DNA from: Psychrobacter piscatorii
Lineage (GTDB): Bacteria > Pseudomonadota > Gammaproteobacteria > Pseudomonadales > Moraxellaceae
Direction: 5' to 3'
NCBI RefSeq assembly: GCF_001444505.1
Contig: NZ_LNDJ01000063.1
Span: 23,007-87,006, forward strand
DNA length: 64,000 nt
Below the pieces are notes generated by a model, which was not told where the DNA came from, searched no databases, and saw only the letters and a program-made list of their open reading frames with translations. A program made the position numbers and the translations under genes. Shown piece by piece: positions 17,370 to 27,015 of this stretch. Position 1 is the stretch's first letter. The number at the start of each line of letters is the position of its first letter.

Positions 17370-18539
17370 TTAATGATTATGACCAATATGACTGTTGCTA
17401 GCAGGTGCTTGTCCCGAAATATCGCAAACAAGAGCCTCACTATGTGAGCTGTTTTGTGGATGTGACAAACTTTCAACTTGAATAGTCGCATGATGAATGC
17501 CGAGCGCTGATAGGCTTTGTTCAAGATTGGCAATGAGACTACTCGACTCATGAATACTCATGTCTCCATCGACTACGACATGGCAGGATAGGGCGTGTAG
17601 GCCACTGGTAATACTCCAAACGTGTAGGTCATGGACTTTTTGTACTTGAGGGTGTGCGAGTAATTTTTGCTCAACGTTGACTAGCGATATGTTGGCAGGG
17701 GTGCCTTCCATTAATATATGCACAGAATCACGTACGACACGGTATCCACTGACTAATATAAGAATGGCGACAATCACGGATGCCACGGCATCTGCCCATA
17801 CCCAGCCAAACCCCATCATCAATAGGGCGGCGATGATCGCGGCGACAGAGCCCATCAAATCGCTAAGCACATGCAAGTACGCACTTTGCATATTGAGATT
17901 GACAGGTTCTTTATTATCGGGTGTTTTTGTTAATGCGGCATCGTTACTACCATGATTGTGCCCGTGAGACTCTCCACCTTGACTGCCTCGGTGCATGAGC
18001 CACGCCACCAAGATATTGACCAACATACCGACCGTCGCCACAATCAGCATACCTTGCGTCGCAATCTCAGGCGGGGAATTAAAGCGTTTGATCGCTTCAT
18101 AAAAAATCATCAAGGCGATAAAAACGAGCGTAGCGCCATTCAGGGTCGCGACCAGTATCTCAAAACGCTTATAGCCAAATGTTTTTTGATGCGTGGCTGC
18201 TTTTTCGCCAATTTTGAATGCCGTTAGGGTGGCGCCAAGCGCGATGGCATCGCTTAACATATGCCCTGCATCGGATAGTAATGCCAAGCTACCAGTGAGC
18301 CAGCCGCCGATAGCTTCAATAAACATATAACCGGTGATAATAATAAAGCTAAAGAGTAAGGTGCGCTGGTAACCCTTGGTGTCTCGTGATGCTGTCTGCT
18401 GTTCTAAATGATTACCATGGTTGTGGCTGCCCTCATGATTATGAGTGTCGTTACGGTCATAATCGTTATTCGAGTGCTCATGGCTATCATTTTGATGACG
18501 ATGATTGTGCTCTTCAGGGCTTGGATTATTCTGATTCAT
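17370..18539 (-). CDS. Cation diffusion facilitator, CzcD/ZitB-like zinc exporter
   Basis: This 389-residue protein has six membrane helices and a cytosolic C-terminal domain (HPQVQKVHDLHVWSI region). The transport-site motifs are LLSDAGHMLSDA (helix 2) and HVLSDLMGS (helix 5), the HxxxD pairs of the zinc-type CDF family. The N-terminus is very His-rich, an inter-helix loop has GESHGHNHGS, and the C-terminus ends in HIGHNH, all likely metal-binding. It probably exports Zn2+ (perhaps Cd2+ or Co2+) in exchange for protons. The frame continues to a TTG at 18551, but the ATG at 18539 is more plausible. Confidence 0.9.
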   Translation of the reverse strand: MNQNNPSPEEHNHRHQNDSHEHSNNDYDRNDTHNHEGSHNHGNHLEQQTASRDTKGYQRTLLFSFIIITGYMFIEAIGGWLTGSLALLSDAGHMLSDAIALGATLTAFKIGEKAATHQKTFGYKRFEILVATLNGATLVFIALMIFYEAIKRFNSPPEIATQGMLIVATVGMLVNILVAWLMHRGSQGGESHGHNHGSNDAALTKTPDNKEPVNLNMQSAYLHVLSDLMGSVAAIIAALLMMGFGWVWADAVASVIVAILILVSGYRVVRDSVHILMEGTPANISLVNVEQKLLAHPQVQKVHDLHVWSITSGLHALSCHVVVDGDMSIHESSSLIANLEQSLSALGIHHATIQVESLSHPQNSSHSEALVCDISGQAPASNSHIGHNH

Positions 18540-18756
18540 AACAACACTCAAGTCAGCTAGTATCTAGGTTAAGTAAACAGTATCGATTGCAAGTCGAGTA
18601 GATGTGAGATTCTCATCACATACCATTTGATGAAGGTTATAAATTTAACATAGCCAAGTATTAGAAGCTGTAACGACGAAGTAAAAATCATTAGGAGGCA
18701 CAAATCACAAAAATTACAACACTATATAGAACACCGACGAATGATAAGTGTCGGTT

Positions 18757-21045
18757 TTACCAACCAACGGGGTCAATGTCTAAGGTAAGCTTGAGGTATT
18801 TGGCACTTGGTAAGGCAAGTACGGGCTGCCACCATTGATGCAAAACAAGGTGCAGTTGCTGCCGGTCTTTGGCTAAGAGCAGCAGCTGTGCATGATAGCG
18901 ACTATTTTTTTTACTCATCGGAGCGTCAATAGGACCAAGAACGGCAAGGTTGTGCCTGCTTGGCAGATGAGCAATGGCATCTTTGAGCGCTTGAGTGGTG
19001 GCTGCCAGCGTCTTGCCCTCACAGCGTATCAGTGCGGCATAACTGTGAGGCGGTAAGCCCATCATTTTACGCTCTTGCAATAGCTCGCGGGCAAATGACA
19101 AGTAGCCATCTTTGACCAGTTTTAACAGTAACTCATTGTCAGGCTGTAGTGTTTGGATCAACACGCGACCAGCTTTGTCGCCTCGACCAGCACGGCCCGC
19201 TACCTGAATCATAAGCTGTGCCGTATGCTCTGGTGAGCGAAAGTCTGCCGATAAAAATCCGCGATCGGCATTGGGTAAGCAGACCAGCGTGACATTAGGA
19301 AAGTGATGACCTTTAGCCATCATTTGTGTGCCAACTAATATCGCAGGATTGCCCTGGTTAATTTGCTGATAAATGTTCTCCCAGCTGTCTTTTCGTCTGG
19401 TGGTATCACGATCGATTTGGATAATTGGATAAATCACTTTGCTGGTTTGGGGATTGGCAAAGATTGCATGCAGGTTTTCGCTGAGTCTGGTAGTACCCAT
19501 GCCTTTGGCATCTAGGTTTTGACTGCCACAATCAGGGCATACTGTAGGAATATAAGCCTGCCAATCGCAATGGTGGCATTTTAAATAAGAGCTACCTGAA
19601 TAGCCGCTGCGCTGCGCCAGACTGTTATAGTGAACGGTCAAATGAGCATCACAGCGGGGACAATCTGCCTGCCAACCGCAAGCCTCACACAATAAAACAG
19701 GCGCATAGCCACGACGATTCAAAAATACCAGGACTTGATCGCCGGCTTCTAAAGTTTGCTTAATTGCCCCAATCATTGAGTCTGTCAGCCCCGTGTCATA
19801 GCGAGCACCATCATGTTGCGCTTGCTGGTGAGTGCTTTGCAGGCGCGCATCAATTAGTTGCATGGTTGCAGGCTTGGCATTGCCGGGACGAGTCAACAGT
19901 TGACACTCTACCAGCTTGCCGTCTTCGACCAGTTTTAGATGCTCAAGAGAAGGCGTTGCCGTACCTAATATGACTGGAATGTTGTGCTGTAGGCCGCGAT
20001 AGAGTGCGACATCAGCCGCATGATAACGTAGAGTATCCTGCTGTTTGTACGAGCCATCATGCGCCTCATCAACGACTATCAATCCCAATGCTGCAAATGG
20101 ATAGAGCACTGCTGAGCGCGTACCGATGATAATTTGTGCATGACCAGTGCGGCAGTCTTGCCAGCCTTGCAAACGATGGGTATCAGTCAAGCCGGAATGC
20201 AGCAAAACAATATGAGCGGCAAATCGACTAGCAAAGCGTGCACGTGTCTGCGGTGTGAGACCAATTTCTGGCACCAAGATCAGCACTTGCTTGCCTGCTT
20301 CTAGTACCGCCTGCATCGCTTGTAAGTAGACTTCAGTTTTGCCGCTACCAGTAATACCATTTAATAAAAAGCCAGTATAGATTTCAGATTTATGCGCAGC
20401 AACGATGGCATCAACGGCAAGTTTCTGCTCATCATTGAGATCAAGCGGCATTTTTGCCAATTTCACGGGAGAAGGGGATTGCTTGGTTTGGATATAGCGC
20501 TCGATTAGACCTTTGTCTTCGAGCGTTTTTAAAAATGCTCGCTGCATCCCTTCTAATAGCAAAACATCTTCACTAGCACCGCGCTCACCATGCAGTTTTA
20601 GCATATCAAACTGCTGCTTTTGCTTTTTTGCATTGGCACGAAAATCATCATCAGTGATATGCGGCAATATTCGCCAATGAGTAATTAGTAGGTCTAGTGG
20701 TTTGCCTTGGCGGACAAGGCTTGGCAGGATGACGGCTAAGACATCACCGAGTGGATAATGATAGTAACGCGCCAGCCAATAAGCCAGCTTGAGCATGTTG
20801 GGATCCAAAATAGGGTCAGCATCCAAACATTTATTAATCGGTTTGATTTTATTGACGGGTACACAGCTTTCATCTTCAGAAACATGAGCAATCACGATAC
20901 CAATTAAGGTTTGGCGACCAAATGAAACCTCAACGCGACTTCCAATTGACGGCATCAGACGGTCTGGCGAAGCAAGCATATCCGCCGGTAAGCTATAGTC
21001 AAACACCCGATAAAGGGGTACGGGCAGCGCAACTTGTACCAACAT
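18757..21045 (-). CDS. priA: Primosomal protein N' (replication restart helicase PriA)
   Basis: PriA recognises abandoned forks and reloads the replisome. The 762-residue protein begins with the 3'-DNA-binding domain (VALPVPLYRVFDYSLP). It has Walker A GITGSGKT (230-237), the DEAH box (326-329), and eight zinc-binding cysteines at 453, 456, 462, 465, 490, 493, 503 and 506. Helicase motifs follow (GTQMMAKGHHFPNVTLV, QVAGRAGRG). The length is normal (E. coli 732). It lies downstream of ridA on the same strand with a 137-base gap containing a perfect hairpin, so expression may be separate. Confidence 0.98.
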   Translation of the reverse strand: MLVQVALPVPLYRVFDYSLPADMLASPDRLMPSIGSRVEVSFGRQTLIGIVIAHVSEDESCVPVNKIKPINKCLDADPILDPNMLKLAYWLARYYHYPLGDVLAVILPSLVRQGKPLDLLITHWRILPHITDDDFRANAKKQKQQFDMLKLHGERGASEDVLLLEGMQRAFLKTLEDKGLIERYIQTKQSPSPVKLAKMPLDLNDEQKLAVDAIVAAHKSEIYTGFLLNGITGSGKTEVYLQAMQAVLEAGKQVLILVPEIGLTPQTRARFASRFAAHIVLLHSGLTDTHRLQGWQDCRTGHAQIIIGTRSAVLYPFAALGLIVVDEAHDGSYKQQDTLRYHAADVALYRGLQHNIPVILGTATPSLEHLKLVEDGKLVECQLLTRPGNAKPATMQLIDARLQSTHQQAQHDGARYDTGLTDSMIGAIKQTLEAGDQVLVFLNRRGYAPVLLCEACGWQADCPRCDAHLTVHYNSLAQRSGYSGSSYLKCHHCDWQAYIPTVCPDCGSQNLDAKGMGTTRLSENLHAIFANPQTSKVIYPIIQIDRDTTRRKDSWENIYQQINQGNPAILVGTQMMAKGHHFPNVTLVCLPNADRGFLSADFRSPEHTAQLMIQVAGRAGRGDKAGRVLIQTLQPDNELLLKLVKDGYLSFARELLQERKMMGLPPHSYAALIRCEGKTLAATTQALKDAIAHLPSRHNLAVLGPIDAPMSKKNSRYHAQLLLLAKDRQQLHLVLHQWWQPVLALPSAKYLKLTLDIDPVGW

Positions 21046-21110
21046 AAACGGCTTCGCAGTCTTATCAGATTAATATTGATGTGAAATGAAGAAAAAGAGG
21101 CAGAGACCAA

Positions 21111-21135
21111 TAAGCTTAGCATGATGCTAAGCTTA
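21111..21135. repeat. 11-bp perfect hairpin between ridA and priA
   Basis: TAAGCTTAGCA (21111-21121) and TGCTAAGCTTA (21125-21135) form a perfect stem with a 3-base loop. On the minus strand it follows ridA, and a pyrimidine-rich tail comes about 10 bases later. It may be a weak terminator. Confidence 0.5.
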
Positions 21136-21182
21136 TGATAGATTGACTGTTATAGGAGTATCTAAAAAAATTACTATCAGTT

Positions 21183-21563
21183 TTAGTCAATATATAAGAT
21201 AGATTCGATTTCGACCACGCCACCTTTAGGTAGGGCTGCGACTTGTACGGCAGCACGAGCAGGATATGGCTCGCTTAGGTTCGCCACAAATACTTCGTTT
21301 AAAACCGCAAAGTCACTTAAATCAGTCAAAGATACATTAAATTTAACCACGTCGTTGATACTACCACCAGCCGCTTCACAGATCGCTTTAATGTTTTCGA
21401 ACACTTGCTCAGCCTGTGCTTTAAAACCTTCTCTTAATTCCATGGTTTCAGGGTCAAAACCAAGCTGACCTGAAATATAAACGGTGTTGCCAACTTTTAC
21501 GGCTTGTGAGTAAGTGCCTACAGCTGCGGGAGCTTTATCTGTTTGGATCGTTTGACGAGTCAT
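21183..21563 (-). CDS. ridA: Reactive intermediate deaminase RidA
   Basis: RidA (YjgF/YER057c/UK114 family) hydrolyses toxic 2-aminoacrylate and related imines formed by PLP enzymes. The 126-residue protein has YSQAVKVGNTVYISGQLGFDP, the conserved arginine in PYPARAAVQVAALPKGG (substrate carboxylate binding) and the VEIESI end. The frame extends 16 codons upstream, but the ATG at 21563 has AAGGA close by and gives the family length. It lies directly after spoT, as in many gammaproteobacteria. Confidence 0.97.
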   Translation of the reverse strand: MTRQTIQTDKAPAAVGTYSQAVKVGNTVYISGQLGFDPETMELREGFKAQAEQVFENIKAICEAAGGSINDVVKFNVSLTDLSDFAVLNEVFVANLSEPYPARAAVQVAALPKGGVVEIESILYID

Positions 21564-21707
21564 ATTATGTCCTTTTCGTATTTTATTGGTTGGTCTGTTG
21601 CTCACTGACAAGCAACAGTGCCTATTATTGTTTTAGAGGTTGTCAAAACCTCAGCGCGATGCGTTCAAATCTGACTAGACAAAGAGTTTGCTAGACAGGC
21701 AGGGTTA

Positions 21708-23906
21708 TTATAATTGATATAGCCGTATGATGTTAGGGAAGCCGAGTAATGAACGCAGCTCACGAATGCCTTGAGCCAAGTGATTGCGACTGCGTACGAT
21801 GATATGGATGATAGTATCACTATTACGCACGTCAACGGTCTCAACCCCCATATGCAGCTGGCGCAGATGATAAATCACTTTACTGATTTGCTCATCGCTA
21901 AGCGCAATAGACAGCTTTAAGTAAGCAGGAAAACGTATTTTGCCGCTATTTTTTATATCATGCTCGTCTGTTTCACCTTGTTTTACAGCGTTATCACTAC
22001 GCCAACGCAGTTGAATCACCTGATAGGGATTGTCTTTACGAATGTCGTCAAGCGAAAAGCATTTGTGTCGATGAACGACCAAGCCGTGCCGAGATAAGTG
22101 CCCAACGATAGGGTCTCCATAGATTGGATGACAGCAGTTAGCAAAATCGAGCTCAACCCCAGAGGCATTGGCGATCAGCTGCTGTGGCTGTGTCATGTCT
22201 TCGTTGTGCGCTTTGGCTTGTACGTCACTGACTTCATCGTTAAACAAACGAGTGACTACAAGCTGTGGCAGTAGTGTACCGGAGCTTATTTGTTCGAATA
22301 GGGCGTTTTTTTCAGTCACACCGCGCCATTCAGTCAGATCTTTCCAATCATCCTCTGTTAGGTCATCGAGCGTTTTTTGATAGGTTTTGAGGGCACGATC
22401 TAACGCTTGACGACCATGATGCTGCTTGTCAGCGGTAGATAAGTCTTTGAACCAACGTAATATCTCTTCACGCGCTTTGTTGGTCACCACAAATCCTAAC
22501 CATTCTGCTTTTGGCTCTGAGTGACTGTTTATCTCAATTTCAACGGACTGTCCGTTTTTTACCACGGTACCGAGTTTTGCTGCTTTATCATCGATATTGG
22601 CACCGACAGCGACGTTACCAACCATAGGCCCGACTGCGTAAGCAAAGTCTAATGCCGTTGCCCCTTGTGGTAGCTCATAGGCACGACCTTGCGGGCTATA
22701 ACAAATAATCTTACTCGAATGCAAATAATCCATCAGCTCATTAATAGTCGAGACCGCTGCCGAAAAGTTAGGACTATTCTCATTTAAGTTGTCTTCATCG
22801 ACCAAGTCTTTCATGTTACGCAGTGACGCTTGGATAACGGATTGACTCACGTCAGAAGCATGCTCTGCACCGATAACGCCGAGCCTTGCAGCACTTTGCA
22901 TTTGCTTGGTCAAAATAGTCACTTTTACGACATCGTTGTCGCGCTCATAAATGAGCGTGAGTGATTGATTGCCACCTGGTAACGGCCTGCGAATATTATC
23001 AGCAATGTGCGTATCATCAATTTGATACTTTTTAATAAGGTAATACGCCAACTTGTCGCAAGCTTCGATATTGTCGAGGACAATCTCAAATGCATAGTGT
23101 CGTAGCAGCGTGTTGATTTCTCCGCGATTGCGAAAAAACTGGCGGTAAATAACCACGCGATTGTCTAATACTTTGACCAGTCCGTTGAGCCCCAAATTAT
23201 TAAGCACGATACTCAGATAACGATGAATGGCTTCTCTTTGGAAATTACGCCCAAGTCCATGCTGTAGCAGCTTGTCAGATATCTTGTTGTACATATCAGA
23301 ATCAAGGTTACGATAACACAGCACCTCAATATAATCGGCGATATCATTAAGACCCATCAAGCGTGCAAATGGCACATAAAAATCTAACGTTTCTTGTGCT
23401 GTCGTACGTTGTTTTTCAGGGCGCACGGCATCAAGCGTGGACATATTATGCAGGCGGTCCGCAAGCTTAATGATAAGTACCCGTGGATCTGCGAGTGTGG
23501 CTGTTAAAATTTTGTGAAAGGTCGCTGCTTTGTTTTGCTGCTTATTGTGAGAGGAGGATTTTAGTTTTGTCACACCATCGACCAGCCTAGCCACTATCTT
23601 GCCGTAACGCTGCTCGAGCTGCTCGTCACTCACGTCGGTGTCTTCGACCGTATCATGCAAAATCGCTGCAATAATTGTATCTCGATCTAAGCGAAAGCCC
23701 GCCAGTATCTCAGCCACTGCGATAGGGTGAGTGATATAAGGTTCCCCTGATTTACGCTTGTCTTTAATGTGCGCAATATCACCGAACTCACAGGCATCAA
23801 CAATGTCACGGCGCTCAGCAGCAGTGAGATAACCGACTGAACGCAGCAAGTTATATTGAGCGTCATCGACGAGATGATGACTGAGTTTGGGTAGGGTTTG
23901 ACTCAT
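21708..23906 (-). CDS. spoT: SpoT-type (p)ppGpp hydrolase with degenerate synthetase domain
   Basis: SpoT removes the alarmone (p)ppGpp. The HD hydrolase domain is intact: H60, H84-D85 (HDTVEDT) and D150 (KLADRLHNM) are the expected metal ligands. The following synthetase-like domain (about 240-370) has lost the usual signatures: I see no RFKDYIAxPKxNGYQSLH motif, only IRRPLPGGNQSLTL in its place, and no ExxYExxRVK. A TGS domain (about 405-465) and a C-terminal ACT domain follow. Monofunctional hydrolase SpoT is known in Moraxellaceae (Acinetobacter), which fits. It lies in the conserved gmk-rpoZ-spoT order. Confidence 0.95.
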   Translation of the reverse strand: MSQTLPKLSHHLVDDAQYNLLRSVGYLTAAERRDIVDACEFGDIAHIKDKRKSGEPYITHPIAVAEILAGFRLDRDTIIAAILHDTVEDTDVSDEQLEQRYGKIVARLVDGVTKLKSSSHNKQQNKAATFHKILTATLADPRVLIIKLADRLHNMSTLDAVRPEKQRTTAQETLDFYVPFARLMGLNDIADYIEVLCYRNLDSDMYNKISDKLLQHGLGRNFQREAIHRYLSIVLNNLGLNGLVKVLDNRVVIYRQFFRNRGEINTLLRHYAFEIVLDNIEACDKLAYYLIKKYQIDDTHIADNIRRPLPGGNQSLTLIYERDNDVVKVTILTKQMQSAARLGVIGAEHASDVSQSVIQASLRNMKDLVDEDNLNENSPNFSAAVSTINELMDYLHSSKIICYSPQGRAYELPQGATALDFAYAVGPMVGNVAVGANIDDKAAKLGTVVKNGQSVEIEINSHSEPKAEWLGFVVTNKAREEILRWFKDLSTADKQHHGRQALDRALKTYQKTLDDLTEDDWKDLTEWRGVTEKNALFEQISSGTLLPQLVVTRLFNDEVSDVQAKAHNEDMTQPQQLIANASGVELDFANCCHPIYGDPIVGHLSRHGLVVHRHKCFSLDDIRKDNPYQVIQLRWRSDNAVKQGETDEHDIKNSGKIRFPAYLKLSIALSDEQISKVIYHLRQLHMGVETVDVRNSDTIIHIIVRSRNHLAQGIRELRSLLGFPNIIRLYQL

Positions 23907-24147
23907 AAATGACGATCCTATTTTCCATGACTGACTGACTTGATTATGGATTGAAGTAAGCAGTGAATGGTGACTGAATATTGACCAACCATACGAAACT
24001 TAAGTAGGGATAGGCCATTCTCTAATTAATCGCAAATCGCATTCAATGTCAACTGATAAGCGAGTAGGCGATGAAAAAAATTGACTCAGTGGGCTATTTT
24101 GATAGATAAATGGCTATCAAAACAGCAAGTACAATACAGTTACAACC

Positions 24148-24174
24148 AAAAAACCACAGCCTATGCTGTGGTTT
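24148..24174 (-). terminator. Intrinsic terminator after rpoZ
   Basis: AAACCACAGC / GCTGTGGTTT, a 10-bp stem with a 4-base loop, is followed by six T on the minus strand. It lies about 90 bases past the rpoZ stop and 240 before spoT, which implies a separate spoT promoter in 23907-24147. Confidence 0.88.
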
Positions 24175-24262
24175 TTGTTATCAATAAAGTTATGTTTATC
24201 TTATAAAAAGCCATTATCAGCTTCAAAGACTTGGCAAAACAAACCTTATCAAAAATAGCTTT

Positions 24263-24523
24263 TTAGAAGCTATGATCGCCTGACAATGCTAAATCTAATG
24301 AGCTCGTTGCAAAGTTATGCTCTGGTTGATTTAGAATGTCGCGGGTGATTTTTCCAGCGGCAATTTCACGTAACGCCAATACTGTAGGCTTGTCATTATC
24401 GACATCAACCAACGGCTCGGCAATACCTTTGGCCAATTGACGGGCGCGTTTGCTTGCGACCAAAATTAGCTCAAAGCGATTATCAACATTATCCAAACAA
24501 TCTTCAATCGTTACTCGTGCCAT
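24263..24523 (-). CDS. rpoZ: RNA polymerase omega subunit
   Basis: The 86-residue protein begins [20 protein letters not shown] and has [11 protein letters not shown], the hallmark of omega, which assists folding of the beta' subunit and forms one of the ppGpp-binding sites on polymerase in proteobacteria. Length is normal (E. coli 91). It lies between gmk and spoT, a conserved trio linking GMP supply, polymerase and alarmone turnover. Confidence 0.97.
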   Translation of the reverse strand: MARVTIEDCLDNVDNRFELILVASKRARQLAKGIAEPLVDVDNDKPTVLALREIAAGKITRDILNQPEHNFATSSLDLALSGDHSF

Positions 24524-24697
24524 AAATAGCTACCTCGGTTGTTTTTATTAGCCACGGACCTTGCCCGCCACTCAATAAAAATAATATCAAATACATAAAA
24601 GGGGATAGCTAAATATTATAGCATTTTTTGCCAAGTCGCGTAGTTGCTTTTTATATCTACTTGTTAGATAAGCAACTGACGAGCATTGTAGCCTAGT

Positions 24698-25324
24698 TTA
24701 CTCTTCTACTTGCTTATTTAGCAAGTTGCTAATCGTGCGATGATAACGCTGCTGCTGACGGCTAAGGGTTTGTCTATCCGCCACAATAATCGCTTTTAGC
24801 TCAGCTAAGGCTACATCAAAATTATCATTGATCACGACATAGTCAGCATTTACGTATTGTGCCATTTCGGTGACCGCGCCAGCTAGACGGCGCTCTATCA
24901 CTTCTACAGAATCCTGGGCACGGGTTGAAAGACGTTGGCGCAATGTAGCAATGCTGGGTGGTAGAATAAAAATCATAATGGCATCGGCAAAGATTTCTCT
25001 GATTTGCGTCGCCCCTTGCCAGTCAATCTCCAAGATAACGTCAATCCCCGCTGCTAGTTGGGTGCGTACGCTTTTCTCTGACGTGCCATAGTAGTTACCA
25101 AATACTTCTGCATGCTCTAAAAATAGACCCGCATTGATACCATTGGTAAAACTCTCGGTATCTGTGAAATGATAGTGCTGACCATCAATCTCGCCTGGGC
25201 GCGGGGTGCGAGTCGTATGTGAGATACTGACCGTTAAGTCGTTGGTCGTAGCAAGTAATTGCTTAACCAGTGAGGTCTTGCCCGTACCTGAGGCGGCAGT
25301 AACAATAAATAATGAACCTGTCAT
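24698..25324 (-). CDS. gmk: Guanylate kinase
   Basis: Gmk phosphorylates GMP to GDP with ATP. The 208-residue protein has the P-loop ASGTGKT (11-17), the GMP-binding segment [19 protein letters not shown] and the YYGTS motif. Length is as usual (E. coli 207). It is the first gene of the minus-strand series ending at priA and diverges from ispH across a 353-base gap. Confidence 0.98.
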   Translation of the reverse strand: MTGSLFIVTAASGTGKTSLVKQLLATTNDLTVSISHTTRTPRPGEIDGQHYHFTDTESFTNGINAGLFLEHAEVFGNYYGTSEKSVRTQLAAGIDVILEIDWQGATQIREIFADAIMIFILPPSIATLRQRLSTRAQDSVEVIERRLAGAVTEMAQYVNADYVVINDNFDVALAELKAIIVADRQTLSRQQQRYHRTISNLLNKQVEE

Positions 25325-25677
25325 ACAATTTATCCTAATGGAATATGTGCTAGTAAAATGCGTCTTAGTAACAGATTAAAAGACGATTCAGTCAGTGGTA
25401 GAGACTGGAAAAAAGAAAAAACGCCATTATGTATGGCGATAGAAATCATCGTAGTTGCGTCATTATAAACTGCTTTTATGTGAGATAAAGTGGGTTTTGC
25501 AATATGTAGCTAGCATGTTGATGTTTGCACCTGACATATTGCAATGAGTGCGCTGCTATTTTTGAGGGCAATAAAATCAAATTATGCTAAAGTAGAGCAT
25601 TGATTTTGCCCCAACTTTTGAATCAAAGCTTTTATACATAAGCTTTAGATATAAATTATCCGACGATAGGCCTTTTT
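25325..25677. other. Divergent intergenic region gmk / ispH
   Basis: These 353 bases carry no gene. They should hold both promoters. The segment before ispH is AT-rich, but I could not fix a reliable -35/-10 pair in either direction. Confidence 0.5.
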
Positions 25678-26634
25678 ATGCAAATTTATCTTGCCAATCC
25701 CCGTGGATTTTGTGCTGGTGTGGACCGTGCGATTGCGATTGTTAATGAAGCACTAATACGTTTTGAGCCACCCATCTATGTCCGTCATGAAGTTGTACAT
25801 AATAAATTTGTGGTGTCGGATTTGGCCAATCGGGGCGCGGTATTCGTCGAAGAGCTTCACGAAGTACCGGATGGGTCTGTGGTGATTTTCTCTGCTCACG
25901 GCGTCTCTAAAGCAGTCGAAGATGAAGCTGGTCGCCGTGATATTACCGTATTTGATGCCACTTGCCCTTTGGTCACTAAAGTACACATTGAAGTGGCAAA
26001 ATTTGCACAAGACGGTATGGATGCCGTGTTGATAGGGCATGCCGGACATCCAGAAGTAGAAGGCACGATGGGTCGATTCAATGCAAAAAACGGTGGGCAA
26101 ATCCATTTAGTGGAAGACGAAGCTGATGTTGCTGCTCTCACTGTGGAAAATGCCGAACGCTTGGCTTTTGTGACTCAAACAACCCTATCGATGGATGATA
26201 CGGCTCGTGTTATCGATGCACTGCGTGAAAAGTTCCCTAGTATTCAAGGTCCCCGTAAAGACGACATCTGTTATGCCACCCAAAACCGCCAAGATGCGGT
26301 AAAAGATTTGGCCAGTCGCTGCGAAGTCGTTTTAGTCGTCGGCTCGCCAAACTCTTCAAACTCTAATCGTCTGCGCGAGCTAGCAGAGCGTATGAATTGC
26401 CGTGCATATTTAATTGATAACGCTAGTGAGATGGATAAGCGTTGGTTGGATGGTGTGCAGAGTATCGGCGTGACCGCTGGCGCATCCGCGCCTGAAGTGC
26501 TGATCCAAGAAGTGTTACAACAGTTGCAGGACTGGGGGGGCGATCTGCCTAGTGAGCTATCTGGTATTGAAGAAAACGTAACGTTTAGTCTGCCGAAAGC
26601 CTTGCGGATTCCTGTCACCCAAGTTGGTAAGTAA
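25678..26634 (+). CDS. ispH: 4-hydroxy-3-methylbut-2-enyl diphosphate reductase IspH
   Basis: IspH is the last enzyme of the MEP isoprenoid pathway, making IPP and DMAPP with a [4Fe-4S] cluster. The 318-residue protein has the three cluster cysteines at C12 (GFCAGVDRA), C96 ([11 protein letters not shown]) and C198 ([11 protein letters not shown]). It also has the substrate-binding HEVVHN and HPEVEGT segments. Length equals the E. coli enzyme (316). The last codons and stop lie in a 16-bp tandem duplication (26621-26652), so the C-terminus could differ slightly between strains. Confidence 0.98.
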   Translation: MQIYLANPRGFCAGVDRAIAIVNEALIRFEPPIYVRHEVVHNKFVVSDLANRGAVFVEELHEVPDGSVVIFSAHGVSKAVEDEAGRRDITVFDATCPLVTKVHIEVAKFAQDGMDAVLIGHAGHPEVEGTMGRFNAKNGGQIHLVEDEADVAALTVENAERLAFVTQTTLSMDDTARVIDALREKFPSIQGPRKDDICYATQNRQDAVKDLASRCEVVLVVGSPNSSNSNRLRELAERMNCRAYLIDNASEMDKRWLDGVQSIGVTAGASAPEVLIQEVLQQLQDWGGDLPSELSGIEENVTFSLPKALRIPVTQVGK

Positions 26635-26652
26635 TCAAGTTGGTAAGTAATT
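26621..26652 (+). repeat. 16-bp tandem duplication across the ispH stop codon
   Basis: AAGTTGGTAAGTAATC (26621-26636) is followed directly by a copy differing only in the last base. The first copy supplies the final codons and stop of ispH. Confidence 0.9.
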
Positions 26653-26703
26653 AGGACACGCCCTCGTATTTGTATGAATCATCATTTATATGGATAAGCT
26701 CGC

Positions 26704-26952
26704 ATGAAAGAACCAAAAGCCAGATTTGTATTGGCAGAAGCCACGCTCGCTGAAGTGAATAAGCAACTGAAACTCAATATGCTTGTCATGGTGGCAGTGG
26801 TCTTTGTACTGTTTATGAATATCATGAAGTTTATGGCAGAAAAAAGCGTTCTTTACGCTGTACTCGCAGTCATAATGATTTGCTTACTGTTCTTCATACA
26901 AAAAGCTCGCGGTATTCTCATACTAAGAAAACAAGAGCTTACCCATAAATAG
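26704..26952 (+). CDS. Small two-helix membrane protein, hypothetical
   Basis: I do not recognise this 82-residue protein. It has a charged N-terminus with an amphipathic stretch (about 1-24), two hydrophobic helices (about 25-43 and 49-65) and a basic tail, so it is probably in the inner membrane with both ends in the cytoplasm. It lies between ispH and the thioesterase on the same strand with short gaps and may be part of one transcript. Confidence 0.65.
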   Translation: MKEPKARFVLAEATLAEVNKQLKLNMLVMVAVVFVLFMNIMKFMAEKSVLYAVLAVIMICLLFFIQKARGILILRKQELTHK

Positions 26953-27015
26953 AAAATACAAGCATAAATAAAAAATACAGGTGAAAGTGCCAAATATAGG
27001 AAATAGAGAATAGTT

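Noticed and set aside
16086..18551. Possible defence or metal-resistance island around the Kef-type gene, hypothetical gene and CDF exporter
   Set aside because: The genes are on mixed strands with ordinary gaps, no mobile-element ends and no composition change; they look like separate core genes.
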